This document shows positions 9,604 through 18,070 of a DNA stretch of 64,000 bases, one piece after another. Under the pieces are notes generated by a model that made no database searches, was not told the DNA's origin, and saw nothing but the letters and a program-made list of their open reading frames with translations. Source of the DNA: Maribellus maritimus (GTDB lineage Bacteria; Bacteroidota; Bacteroidia; Bacteroidales; Prolixibacteraceae); contig NZ_JAIKLE010000014.1 in NCBI RefSeq assembly GCF_022267315.1, forward strand, positions 105,339 through 169,338, read 5' to 3'. The position numbers were made by a program, and so were the translations under genes. Numbering within the stretch: position 1 is the stretch's first letter; each line of letters opens with the position of its first letter.

Positions 9604-10314
9604 TTAATTTATAGGTATTTCCATTAATAAAATCCTGCTGTTTTCAAGTGCTTTGAATTGAAAACTTTCGATATCCCAAATTCCAAAGCCATCGCGTTTG
9701 TTTAATTTTTGTCCGGCTATTTCAACTTCTCCGTCAAGAACAAAAGCATAAACTCCGTTGCTGGCATCTTTTAATTGATACGTTTCTGATTTTCCAGCTT
9801 CAAATTTACCCAGATGAAACCATGCGTTTTGGTGAATCCATACTCCCTGGTCGTCTTCATTTGGCGACAGTATTTGATAGAATGTGTTCTCTTTTTCAAC
9901 ATCGCGAATCGAAATCTGGTCATATCGCGGTGTGAGATTTTTTGCATTTGGGAAAATCCAAATTTGCAGGAACTTTACTTCTTTGTTGGTGTTTTTGTTG
10001 TGTTCGCTATGAAATACTCCGGTTCCTGCGCTCATTACCTGAACATCGCCTTCTTTAATTACCGCTTTGTTTCCCATGCTGTCTTTGTGTTCCAAGTCAC
10101 CTTCCAGCGGAATGGAAATAATCTCCATATTGTCATGTGGATGCATTCCAAATCCTTTGCCGGGAGCGACACGGTCATCGTTTAAAACCCGAAGAACGCC
10201 AAAGTGCATTCTTTCCGGGTTGTAGTAATTCGCAAAACTAAAGGTGTGATGCGAATCGAGCCAGCCGTGGTTGGCGTGTCCTCTTGTTTCTGATTGATGC
10301 AAAATTGTTTTCAT
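9604..10314 (-). CDS. Pirin family protein (YhhW-like)
   Basis: This is a bicupin protein of 236 residues. The N-terminal cupin carries the metal-site region HPHDNMEIISIPLEGDLEHKD, with the His-His-Glu set of pirins, and RGHANHGWLDSHHTFSFANYYNPERM is the usual family start. Pirins related to YhhW show quercetinase-type dioxygenase activity in vitro, but the physiological role is unclear. I chose the ATG at 10314 over the one at 10350 because MKTILHQSETRGH is the normal family N-terminus and AGAAAGGA lies just upstream. The AraC regulator immediately upstream on the same strand is a likely controller. Confidence 0.92.
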   Translation of the reverse strand: MKTILHQSETRGHANHGWLDSHHTFSFANYYNPERMHFGVLRVLNDDRVAPGKGFGMHPHDNMEIISIPLEGDLEHKDSMGNKAVIKEGDVQVMSAGTGVFHSEHNKNTNKEVKFLQIWIFPNAKNLTPRYDQISIRDVEKENTFYQILSPNEDDQGVWIHQNAWFHLGKFEAGKSETYQLKDASNGVYAFVLDGEVEIAGQKLNKRDGFGIWDIESFQFKALENSRILLMEIPIN

Positions 10315-10418
10315 TTTTGTTTCCTTTCTGCTTCTTGAATTATTGTTCATACAAAGGTCAGAAGAAAATAAAAGTTGGGGAATATGAGAATACGGAGAAA
10401 GATTATGAAAAAACGACT

Positions 10419-11285
10419 TTAAGGTATTTTATTAAATTGAGAAGGTGGAATTCCTGTTTCTTTTTTGAAAAAAGCACTAAAATTAGCAGGTTCCGAAAAT
10501 CCCAATTCGTAGCCAATTTCTTTGCCGGTTAAACCGGAAAATGCAATTAGTCGTTTGGCCTCAATAATTATTCGCGACTGAATAAATTCTTTGGCGGTTT
10601 TTCCTGTCAGCGATTTTACAACACGGTTTAAATAGTCGGGCGTAACACTAAGTTCACTGGCATAGTCGCTTGTCTGGTGCCATTCTGAAAATTTTTTATC
10701 AACCAGATTCTTAAAATTCTTCAGAATAGAATTTACAGCTTCCTGATTTTGTGGGTCTTTGCTTTTTAATGTACAAACGTTATTCCCGTGAATCAACAGC
10801 AATTTTATATACGAACTAATGGCCTGTTCTTTATATTTTAAATCGGAGGCCTGTATTTTTAGCATTTCCTCGCAGAAGCCTGAAAGGATAGCCAATTCTT
10901 CGTTATTAATTGGCAGAGGAGGCGAGTGTCCGTGGTCGTTAAATAAATTTAAATCATCAATAAAATGAAAGGGAATGTTGTTTTCAATTAAAAACTGAGT
11001 TGAAAAAAGAATGACGTAACCCGAAGATTGGCGTTCTTCAATTACCTGATGAATTTGCCCCGGGCTTACAAAAAATACCTGGTTTGTTGAAAACGAGTAT
11101 TCATTAAAATCGATGATGTGTTTTCCTGTGGCTTTTTTTACTACCAAAACCGTGTAATAATCATGCCGGTGCGGTTTGTCAACTTGTCCGTTTCGTTCAG
11201 CATAAATGTCTTCCATGCGCTGAATCCTAAAATTCAAACCATTGTTACGATTTACATCTTTATATGTTTTAATGCTTTCTTCCAT
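10419..11285 (-). CDS. AraC family transcriptional regulator
   Basis: The 288-residue protein combines an N-terminal cupin-like sensing domain (about residues 25-160, with HRHDYYTVLVVKKATGKHIIDF) and a C-terminal pair of helix-turn-helix motifs. The second part includes DYLNRVVKSLTGKTAKEF and GYELGFSEPANFSAFFKKETG, the conserved AraC recognition helices. It lies 104 bases upstream of the pirin start on the same strand and probably regulates pirin, YceI or itself. The ligand is unknown. Confidence 0.93.
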   Translation of the reverse strand: MEESIKTYKDVNRNNGLNFRIQRMEDIYAERNGQVDKPHRHDYYTVLVVKKATGKHIIDFNEYSFSTNQVFFVSPGQIHQVIEERQSSGYVILFSTQFLIENNIPFHFIDDLNLFNDHGHSPPLPINNEELAILSGFCEEMLKIQASDLKYKEQAISSYIKLLLIHGNNVCTLKSKDPQNQEAVNSILKNFKNLVDKKFSEWHQTSDYASELSVTPDYLNRVVKSLTGKTAKEFIQSRIIIEAKRLIAFSGLTGKEIGYELGFSEPANFSAFFKKETGIPPSQFNKIP

Positions 11286-11445
11286 TTTTCCTCAAACCTT
11301 ATTAGGACGGTGGTAAAAAGTCAATTCTGTTTTGGATTTTGAAAAAAATGAAATTGAAATAAGCTACTTTTTTTCAAAATCCATTAGTAATGACAGATTC
11401 TTGTTGAGCACCTCCTTGAAAGACGTTGTTACTCCTTAAGCGAAA

Positions 11446-13467
11446 CTAATTACAATACCTTTTTATAATATTATATGCTCCAATCAATCCCAATTCTCCT
11501 GCGCGGCTTAAGTCGAGTGCCCCGCCTTCCACATCATCAAGATAAATTTTTGTCAAACCGCGATTAAAGTAGGCTTCCGCAAATTCAGGTTCTAGTTCTA
11601 TTGCTCGATTCAAATCTTCAATCGCACTTTTGTATTCTTTCAGCCTCAGTTTTATATAAGCTCGATTGTAGTATCCAAAAAAGAATTTTGGATTAAGAAA
11701 TAGTGTTACTTCGTAATCATCCATTATTTCTTTATAATCGATATTTGCATGGGGTTGCTGACCGTCGTCAGTTGAAAAACGCTGTGTAATCGGGATGCTG
11801 AATTCACTTTCCGAACCCGAATTCGTTTCAATTTCATGCAACATTTTAAAACGACAGTTTGCCCTTGTAAAGTATGCGACACCACTTTTGTCATCCATTT
11901 TGATTGATTGATCTATATCAGCTAATGCATCGTTATAGTTTCTGGTCAGGCTATTGAAGATTCCACGGTTTAAATAGTTGTGGGCGTTTTTCTGTATTTC
12001 CAGGCGTGCGTTAAAATACAAAATAAAATTTTCAAATACATCCAAATATTCAGCTACCGGTTTGTTTGAGATTGTCAACAAAGGATTATAATTATTTTTT
12101 TCGTTTAAGTCTTCAATGGCCATGTTATAGTACTGAAAACGGTCATAATCAACATCATTTTTGTCGAAAGCAGAAATGATAAAAATTGGCTGCAAATCAA
12201 TTACGATGTTTCTGTTCTGGATCCTGCCATCGTCAACTTCCTCTTCTTCTTCATCAGGTAAATTTCGAGAGTCCTCAATAATCAGATTCATTCTTCTCCT
12301 TCTATTTCTATTTCTCTCATTGTTTTCCTTGTCGTCTTCCTGCTTGTTGTGATCAGTTGCATTAGACGAAGTATTGTTTTTCTGCGATGTGTTTTTCGCA
12401 GGGGGAGCGCCAGAAGAATTGTTTTGCTGCGCTGTATTATTTTTTGCTGAAGTAGCAGAGGAATTACTTTGTGAATTTCCAGACTGTTGTGTTTGTGCAT
12501 TGGATGAATTTTGTCCCTGATTTTGATTCTGCTGGTTTTGTTGATTTTGCGCCAACTGTTCAGCATCCAAACGTCTGCTTTCCAAATCAAATTTAGGATC
12601 AAGTTGGGAGGCTATTTTGTAGTCGTTGGTATACCCCGGACGACCAAGAATCTCCCGAGCCATTGCTCGGTTAAAATAGGCACTTGCCATTTCCGGGTTA
12701 AGCTGGAGTGCCATGTCGTAATCCATAATTGCACCGGCGTAATCCTCCAGTTTATGTTTTACAATTCCCCGGTTGTTAAAAGCCAGTGCATTTTTCGGAT
12801 CCAGCCTGATGCTCTGGTCATAGTCGCGCAAAGCCGAAGCAAAATCATCCTGTTCAAAACGAGCCAGACCACGGTTTAAATAAGCTGCCGCGTAATGAGG
12901 CCGGATGACAATAACCTGGTTCAAATCGCGAACGGCTCCGTTAATGTCACCTTGCACAATTTTTGCATTGCTTCGGTTCATCAAAGCATATGTCGATTTT
13001 GGATTGATTTCCAGCGCTTTGTTATAGTCCTCAATGGCTCCTTCCATATTTTTCTGAGCCAGTTTTGCAATTCCCCGGTTATTGTATATTGATTCGTTGT
13101 CAGGGTCAAACTCCAGTGCTTTATTATAATCACTAATGGCTTCGTCGTATTCCTTCAGGTTGTGGTAGGCCATGCCACGGTTGGTATAGGCCCGAGGGTA
13201 AAAAGGTTTTATTTCCAGCGCTTTATTATAATCTTGTATCGCCCCGCGATAGTCTTCAAGCTGATGTTTTGCCACCCCCCTGTAAAAATAGGCCTCAGGA
13301 AGATAGGGTTTAAATTTTATTACAATGTTAAAATATTCGATGGCTCCTGTATAATTTCCAATCTGAATACGGGTTTGCCCAACGGTCATATAATGGTTCA
13401 GATTAACCTGCGCCTGCGATTGAGCTATCAGGAGTCCCAGAAAGAGTATAGCTAATATTCGTTTCAT
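11446..13467 (-). CDS. Exported tetratricopeptide repeat protein with Asn/Gln-rich linker
   Basis: The 673-residue protein begins at the ATG at 13467 with a signal peptide (MKRILAILFLGLLIAQSQAQ). An open extension to 13728 exists but would put 87 unrelated residues before the signal. Eight or so TPR units of 34 residues run from about residue 25 to 300, each with the A-Y-x-N-R-G core. A linker of about 100 residues follows, very rich in Asn, Gln and Ser, and ends in an Arg run (RNRNRRRR). The C-terminal half is a less regular domain that returns to TPR repeats at about 600-673. The role is unknown; TPR arrays usually hold periplasmic protein complexes. Confidence 0.88.
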   Translation of the reverse strand: MKRILAILFLGLLIAQSQAQVNLNHYMTVGQTRIQIGNYTGAIEYFNIVIKFKPYLPEAYFYRGVAKHQLEDYRGAIQDYNKALEIKPFYPRAYTNRGMAYHNLKEYDEAISDYNKALEFDPDNESIYNNRGIAKLAQKNMEGAIEDYNKALEINPKSTYALMNRSNAKIVQGDINGAVRDLNQVIVIRPHYAAAYLNRGLARFEQDDFASALRDYDQSIRLDPKNALAFNNRGIVKHKLEDYAGAIMDYDMALQLNPEMASAYFNRAMAREILGRPGYTNDYKIASQLDPKFDLESRRLDAEQLAQNQQNQQNQNQGQNSSNAQTQQSGNSQSNSSATSAKNNTAQQNNSSGAPPAKNTSQKNNTSSNATDHNKQEDDKENNERNRNRRRRMNLIIEDSRNLPDEEEEEVDDGRIQNRNIVIDLQPIFIISAFDKNDVDYDRFQYYNMAIEDLNEKNNYNPLLTISNKPVAEYLDVFENFILYFNARLEIQKNAHNYLNRGIFNSLTRNYNDALADIDQSIKMDDKSGVAYFTRANCRFKMLHEIETNSGSESEFSIPITQRFSTDDGQQPHANIDYKEIMDDYEVTLFLNPKFFFGYYNRAYIKLRLKEYKSAIEDLNRAIELEPEFAEAYFNRGLTKIYLDDVEGGALDLSRAGELGLIGAYNIIKRYCN

Positions 13468-13559
13468 TCTTTTATTGTAAGGAAACAAAAATAATATTTT
13501 ACAAACAGAGCTAAAGGTTTGATTAATTTTATTTAACTTTTTCGGCAAAAGATGATAAA

Positions 13560-14132
13560 ATGTGTAAAAGATGTGAATGGGGAACAAAAAATGAGTTGAT
13601 GATTCAGTATCACGATACTGAGTGGGGGGTACCTCTGCACGATGATGAAAAATTGTTTGAGTTTCTGGTTTTGGAAGGTTTTCAAGCTGGCTTAAGTTGG
13701 CAAATTGTTCTAAATAAAAGAGAAGCATTTAGAAAAGCATTTGATAACTTCAATCCAGATATAATAGCTAATTATAATCAGGACAAAATAGATGAACTGC
13801 TTCAGGATAGTTCTATAATTAGAAATAAACTTAAAATTAATGGGTGTGTAAATAATGCAAAATGCTTTCTTGATGTACAAAAGGAATTCGGCAGTTTTGA
13901 TAAATATATCTGGGGATTTGTAAACAATAAACCGATAGTAAATAGATTAAAAACTATCAGGGATATGCCAACTACAACACCTCTTTCAGATGAGATATCT
14001 AAAGATTTAAAGAAAAGAGGTTTTAAGTTTGTAGGCAGTACTGTTATTTATTCTCATCTGCAGGCTACGGGAGTTATCAACGACCATTTAATCACTTGCT
14101 ATAGATATAAAGAGATATTGGATTTGTTTTAA
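13560..14132 (+). CDS. tag: DNA-3-methyladenine glycosylase I
   Basis: This cytosolic base-excision repair enzyme of 190 residues removes 3-methyladenine from alkylated DNA. The N-terminus CEWGTKNELMIQYHDTEWGVP matches the family, and the zinc ligands are in place: Cys5, His18, then His and Cys in NDHLITC near the C-terminus. EGFQAGLSWQIVLNKRE and LKKRGFKFVGSTVIYSHLQATG are the other conserved blocks. It is divergent from the TPR gene across 92 bases. Codons are noticeably more AT-rich (many AAT, AAA, ATA) than in neighbours, which hints at acquisition or replacement. Directly behind its stop lies a remnant of another tag 3' end in the same frame. Confidence 0.95.
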   Translation: MCKRCEWGTKNELMIQYHDTEWGVPLHDDEKLFEFLVLEGFQAGLSWQIVLNKREAFRKAFDNFNPDIIANYNQDKIDELLQDSSIIRNKLKINGCVNNAKCFLDVQKEFGSFDKYIWGFVNNKPIVNRLKTIRDMPTTTPLSDEISKDLKKRGFKFVGSTVIYSHLQATGVINDHLITCYRYKEILDLF

Positions 14133-14141
14133 ATAACTGTT

Positions 14142-14240
14142 GCTGTAATAATAAAATATGCTTATATACAGGCGACTGGAATGGTAAATGACCGTTTGAT
14201 GTTTTGTTTTCGCTATGATGAGATTAATTTTATGAGTTAA
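14142..14240 (+). pseudogene. tag: Remnant of a second tag gene (C-terminal end only)
   Basis: In the same frame as the intact tag gene and starting just after its stop, the sequence can be read as ...YAYIQATGMVNDRLMFCFRY followed by DEINFMS and a TAA at 14238-14240. This parallels YSHLQATGVINDHLITCYRY at the end of the intact gene, but the second zinc-ligand His is Arg here. No start codon or upstream domain remains, so it cannot be a working gene. It is too diverged to be a recent copy of the neighbouring 3' end, and it may be what is left of a resident tag gene replaced by the present one. Confidence 0.7.
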
Positions 14241-14359
14241 TATTCTACCAAACAAGAATAGAATAGAGGCTTCCCTTACACTTTGGTTATAATTTCAATG
14301 TGTTAGTAGTCAGTTTTGTTATGTTTTTATTCGCAGTTAGGATTTCGTTGCCAGATTTG

Positions 14360-15109
14360 CTATTCTCCCCAAACAACCTGCGTTTCTGTATATGAATTAC
14401 ATTCAATATTATAATACCAGTTGTCGTCATCGGCATCACTGTCAAACAAATAAGCATGCAATTGTATCGTTAAAACATCTCCTGTATACGGAGTGCTTAT
14501 CCAGCCTTCTGTATCTATACCTATCACAAAAGCATTTGATTCTGAAGTAAGTTCAGCACCACTAAAAACAATATTCCCGGCTTGATTTAACAGATTCACC
14601 TTGTACATGTTTGCACGGCTGACAGTCTCCCAGGAAAGATAAATGTAGTAATTTGTGTTGTCATAACTAACGGAATCAATTTTTGGGAAATCGATAATAC
14701 CGGCATCAAACATATCGGTAACAGTAAATGTTTTATTATTGTCATATGAACCAGTAAATTGATAAGTTCCGGCCGCCATTATTGAAGTGGAAAATTCGTC
14801 TTCCTTCGGCTCTCTTATATAGGTTGTCAGGTATTCATATGGGGCGAGTTCAACGCTTTCCCCATTTGGTGTTTCAACCGTTGCAGATTCAATAGACGAG
14901 TTTGCAACTAAGTGATAATAAGGTGCGTAAAGTATTTCGTCGCCGGCTTTCTTTTTCTGTATAAAAATGTCACCATAACCTTCAAAAGTTTCCTCGCCTT
15001 CATTAAACTCATCTTTGCAAGAAAAAAGAACAATCCCAAGCAAAAGCAGAAAAACAATTCCGGCAGACCACATTTTTCTATTAAACATATAATGAAATTT
15101 TTCCATCAT
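14360..15109 (-). CDS. Lipoprotein of unknown function
   Basis: This 249-residue protein has a hydrophobic leader ending in the lipobox IVLFSC, so it is probably a membrane lipoprotein. The rest is acidic and rich in Thr, Asn and Tyr with alternating beta-strand character, for example YDNTNYYIYLSWETVSRANMY, which resembles a fibronectin type III-like strand pattern. I do not recognise a family. Several Met codons (residues 1, 2, 8 and 13) could start it, and the one nearest the hydrophobic stretch at residue 13 would give a more typical signal length. It stands alone on the minus strand. Confidence 0.7.
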   Translation of the reverse strand: MMEKFHYMFNRKMWSAGIVFLLLLGIVLFSCKDEFNEGEETFEGYGDIFIQKKKAGDEILYAPYYHLVANSSIESATVETPNGESVELAPYEYLTTYIREPKEDEFSTSIMAAGTYQFTGSYDNNKTFTVTDMFDAGIIDFPKIDSVSYDNTNYYIYLSWETVSRANMYKVNLLNQAGNIVFSGAELTSESNAFVIGIDTEGWISTPYTGDVLTIQLHAYLFDSDADDDNWYYNIECNSYTETQVVWGE

Positions 15110-15476
15110 GATTTTGTTTTATGGTATTTTGATACAAATATGTAAATAAAACTCACTTATTTCAAAATAAAAACCATTGAGAAATCACTAATATTCAAAA
15201 ACTATTGTTTTAACCCATTTGGTGATTTTTTATGTAAACGGTATCTGTTTTAATATTACATTTTCAGAGTTTATTTGTATAAGATAATGATTGCAAACTA
15301 TTGTGTTTCGCATTATATGTAAACATGCAACTATTTATATGATCCCTTTAAACATTGAGCTTGAATCCATGTTTAAAATTCAGAATGTTTCTAAAAGGTA
15401 AAGTTTTTGTTAAGAGATTTTATTTATTAATTTTGACAGCGATTCAAATTAAAGCATTAATAGTTTAGGAGATAAG
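15110..15476. other. Divergent intergenic region, no gene seen
   Basis: These 367 bases lie between the minus-strand lipoprotein and the plus-strand peptidase. The sequence is very AT-rich, contains no plausible coding frame, and holds the peptidase promoter at 15406-15435. Confidence 0.5.
15406..15435 (+). promoter_or_regulatory. Bacteroidota-type promoter of the C1 peptidase gene
   Basis: TTTG at 15406-15409 and TAATTTTG at 15428-15435 match the -33 and -7 (TAnnTTTG) elements, with an 18-base spacer. The start codon at 15477 lies about 35 bases beyond the expected transcription start. Confidence 0.5.
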
Positions 15477-16688
15477 ATGAGGTTGAAATTACTTTTTGCT
15501 GTTGTATTTACAGCTCTTGTGGCAAACACTCTGTTTGCAGGAAATGAAATAAAAAAGAACAAAAGGGAGCCAGGTTATGAGTTTAAGGATGAAGTCCTTT
15601 TGCCTGCTACACCTGTGAAAGATCAGTATCGTTCCGGTACCTGCTGGTCGTTTTCTGCGCTTTCGTTTCTCGAGTCGGAAATGCTACGTTTGGGCAAGCC
15701 CGAAGTTGATCTTTCTGAAATGTTTGTGGTATGGCATGCCTATTCAGAGAAGGCAAAAAAACACGTACGTTTGCATGGAAATTTGAATTTTTCTGCCGGT
15801 GGTGCATTTCACGATGTTACCAATATGATACGTGAATTTGGTATCGTTCCTGAATCGGTTTACGATGGCTTGGAATATGGTGAGGAAAAGCATGTTCACG
15901 GAGAAATGGATAGAGTATTAAGAGAAAGTGTTGATGCGGTTGTTGAAAATAAGAACAGAAAATTGAGCACTGTATGGCACGAAACCATTGACCAAACACT
16001 AAATTCATACCTTGGTGAGCTTCCCGAGAGTTTTGATTATAAAGGAAAAGCATATAATCCAAGAAGTTTTGCTTCCGATTATATTGGTTTAAATATGGAT
16101 GACTATGTTGAGATTTCCTCATACACGCATCACCCGTTTTATTCAAAATTTATTTTGGAAGTGCCTGATAACTGGTCGTGGGATAAAGTTTATAATGTGC
16201 CGTTAAAAGATTTGGAGGAGATTATAGATTATTCACTAAACAACGGTTTTACAGTTGCCTGGGCTGCCGATGTTAGCGAGAAAGGTTTTGCTACCAGCAA
16301 CAAGGGAGTCGCCGTTTTGCCTGCTGCGCCATCTGAGGATATGAGTGATGCAGAGATTGCTCGTTGGGAGGCACTTTCTGAAAGAGAAAAGGAAAAGGAG
16401 TTATACGAACTAAAAAATCCGGTTCCGGAAATGGATGTTACCCAGGAAATGCGGCAGTTAGCATTTGATAACTATCAGACTACTGATGATCATGGGATGC
16501 ACATTGTAGGAATATCAAAAAATCAGGAAGGAAAAGTATTCTACAAAGTAAAGAACTCATGGGGCGATTATAATAAGTACCAGGGATATTTTTATGCATC
16601 AAAACCTTATGTAAATTATAAAACCATGTGTATTATGGTTCATAAAGATGCTATTCCCAAAAAAATAAGAGAAAAATTGGAGCTTTAA
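15477..16688 (+). CDS. Exported C1 family cysteine peptidase (bleomycin hydrolase/PepC type)
   Basis: The 403-residue protein has a signal peptide (MRLKLLFAVVFTALVANTLFAG) and the papain-like triad in bleomycin-hydrolase order: Cys56 in RSGTCWSFS, His342 in DDHGMHIVG and Asn360 in VKNSWGD. Classical PepC/bleomycin hydrolase is a cytosolic aminopeptidase, and exported versions of about this length are typical of Bacteroidota. It would degrade peptides in the periplasm. It has its own promoter and a strong terminator at 16696-16724, so it is a single-gene unit. Confidence 0.93.
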   Translation: MRLKLLFAVVFTALVANTLFAGNEIKKNKREPGYEFKDEVLLPATPVKDQYRSGTCWSFSALSFLESEMLRLGKPEVDLSEMFVVWHAYSEKAKKHVRLHGNLNFSAGGAFHDVTNMIREFGIVPESVYDGLEYGEEKHVHGEMDRVLRESVDAVVENKNRKLSTVWHETIDQTLNSYLGELPESFDYKGKAYNPRSFASDYIGLNMDDYVEISSYTHHPFYSKFILEVPDNWSWDKVYNVPLKDLEEIIDYSLNNGFTVAWAADVSEKGFATSNKGVAVLPAAPSEDMSDAEIARWEALSEREKEKELYELKNPVPEMDVTQEMRQLAFDNYQTTDDHGMHIVGISKNQEGKVFYKVKNSWGDYNKYQGYFYASKPYVNYKTMCIMVHKDAIPKKIREKLEL

Positions 16689-16695
16689 ATAACAG

Positions 16696-16724
16696 CCCTT
16701 CAGATTTGTCTGAAGGGTTTTTTT
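16696..16724 (+). terminator. Rho-independent terminator of the C1 peptidase gene
   Basis: A perfect nine-pair stem, CCCTTCAGA with TCTGAAGGG, encloses the loop TTTG and is followed by seven T residues. It starts eight bases after the stop codon. Confidence 0.85.
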
Positions 16725-16750
16725 ATCTTTGAAAATTCAAACGATAAAAC

Positions 16751-17647
16751 ATGAAGTTTCGGCTTTTATTTTTCACTTTTTTATTTTCATTTTTTTATAC
16801 GAACGCTCAGGATGACTGGGGATGGTGGAACGAACTCCACGGCTGGGAGTCGGGTGATCCGGGGTGGCGAAACTGGATTAAGATTACTCCCGGTTATATG
16901 GGACCAAATGCGCTACCGGTTCCCGAAGTTAAGCGAGGATTAATCACGGAGAAAACCGAATTTCAGGTTACAACCTCAAATCACTTTCATTCAGGAGATC
17001 CCACTCAGGATATTTCCGCAAAACTTTTTCTTCCGTTTGCAAAAAATAGAATTGCTGTAGAAATGTGGGGAGTATTGTTTGAGCATTTTGCTTTTTCGGA
17101 GGAAATTAGAAACGAGCGAATTGCCCGAAACAAAGATGGAACGGGAGTTGCGATTGGAGATTTTTATTTCAGTACTCTGATTCAGATTTCAAAAGACAGA
17201 AAATTTCCCAATACTTTGCTTCGGTTTGCCACAAAAACAGCTTCGGGAAACCAGTTGGAGTCTGCACGTTACACCGATAGCCCCGGTTATTTTTTCGATT
17301 TGAGTTTTTCAAAGGATTTTGGACAAAAAGAGGCCACTTTATTTCGTCCATTTGGATTAATAGGTTTTTATTCCTGGCAAACCAACGACGAACTCAACCT
17401 TCAAAACGACGCGCTGTTATATGCTTTAGGAGGTGAAATTATAAAAAATACATGGGTGTTTTCAGGTTCATTTTCGGGGTACTCCGGCTATAAAAATGAG
17501 CGTGACCGACCGCTGCATATGAATTTTGAAATGCGTAAAGATTTTGAGAACAGAGCAGTCAGGCTTAAATATCAACATGGCTTACACGACTGGAAATATA
17601 AGACGTTGCGTGTTTCTTTCATATGGAAGTTTAAAGGCATAAATTAA
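16751..17647 (+). CDS. Exported beta-rich protein, possible outer-membrane barrel
   Basis: This 298-residue protein has a signal peptide cut near TNAQ, followed by an unusually Trp-rich N-terminus (DDWGWWNELHGWESGDPGWRNW). The remainder alternates short amphipathic strands such as RLKYQHGLHDWKYKTLRVSF and ends in WKFKGIN, with an aromatic residue near the end as in many barrels. It may sit in the outer membrane. I do not recognise a named family. It starts 26 bases after the peptidase terminator and is probably transcribed separately. Confidence 0.75.
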   Translation: MKFRLLFFTFLFSFFYTNAQDDWGWWNELHGWESGDPGWRNWIKITPGYMGPNALPVPEVKRGLITEKTEFQVTTSNHFHSGDPTQDISAKLFLPFAKNRIAVEMWGVLFEHFAFSEEIRNERIARNKDGTGVAIGDFYFSTLIQISKDRKFPNTLLRFATKTASGNQLESARYTDSPGYFFDLSFSKDFGQKEATLFRPFGLIGFYSWQTNDELNLQNDALLYALGGEIIKNTWVFSGSFSGYSGYKNERDRPLHMNFEMRKDFENRAVRLKYQHGLHDWKYKTLRVSFIWKFKGIN

Positions 17648-17673
17648 ATCATATAAAAATTAATTTGGAATAC

Positions 17674-17681
17674 TAATTTTG
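17674..17681 (+). promoter_or_regulatory. Possible -7 element (TAATTTTG) upstream of the DUF1330 gene
   Basis: The octamer matches TAnnTTTG and lies 38 bases before the ATG at 17720. No convincing -33 TTTG at the usual distance was seen, so the call is weak. Confidence 0.3.
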
Positions 17682-17719
17682 CACTTTATTTATCGTTAGT
17701 TGCTTTTGTATTCAAAAAA

Positions 17720-18013
17720 ATGAGCTATTATTTTGTTGCCAACATAAAAATTCGAGACTCCCGGGAATATCAAAAATATATTGATAAAGCTGGAGAGATA
17801 TTTAAAAAGTTTAATGGTGAATATTTATCTGTCGAGAATGAACCACAACTTCTGGAAGGAGAATGGGATTATACACGCCTTGTGCTTATTCAATTTAAAA
17901 CCAAAGAAGATTTTGATGAATGGTATAACTCCGATGATTATCAAAAAATATTGAAGTACAGGTTAAAAGCAGCAAAATGCGACACCTTGTTAATAAAAGG
18001 AATAAAAAGCTAA
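17720..18013 (+). CDS. DUF1330 family small protein
   Basis: This 97-residue protein has the ferredoxin-like dimeric alpha/beta-barrel pattern of DUF1330: opening strand MSYYFVANIKI, then RDSREYQKYIDKAG, then TRLVLIQFKTKEDFDEWYNSDDYQKIL. No catalytic function is established for the family. It is cytosolic and lies 57 bases before the glycosyltransferase gene on the same strand, so co-transcription is possible. Confidence 0.85.
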   Translation: MSYYFVANIKIRDSREYQKYIDKAGEIFKKFNGEYLSVENEPQLLEGEWDYTRLVLIQFKTKEDFDEWYNSDDYQKILKYRLKAAKCDTLLIKGIKS

Positions 18014-18070
18014 ATTCGCTAATTGTAAACAGAAACAGAAAACGAAATTCAGAGAATTAAAGACAAAAAC

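Noticed and set aside
12161..12879. Ser/Leu-rich plus-strand frames opposite the TPR gene
   Set aside because: They arise from the complement of the low-complexity linker and TPR repeats.
13468..13728. N-terminal extension of the TPR protein
   Set aside because: The 87 extra residues would precede a normal signal peptide and overlap the start of the divergent tag gene.
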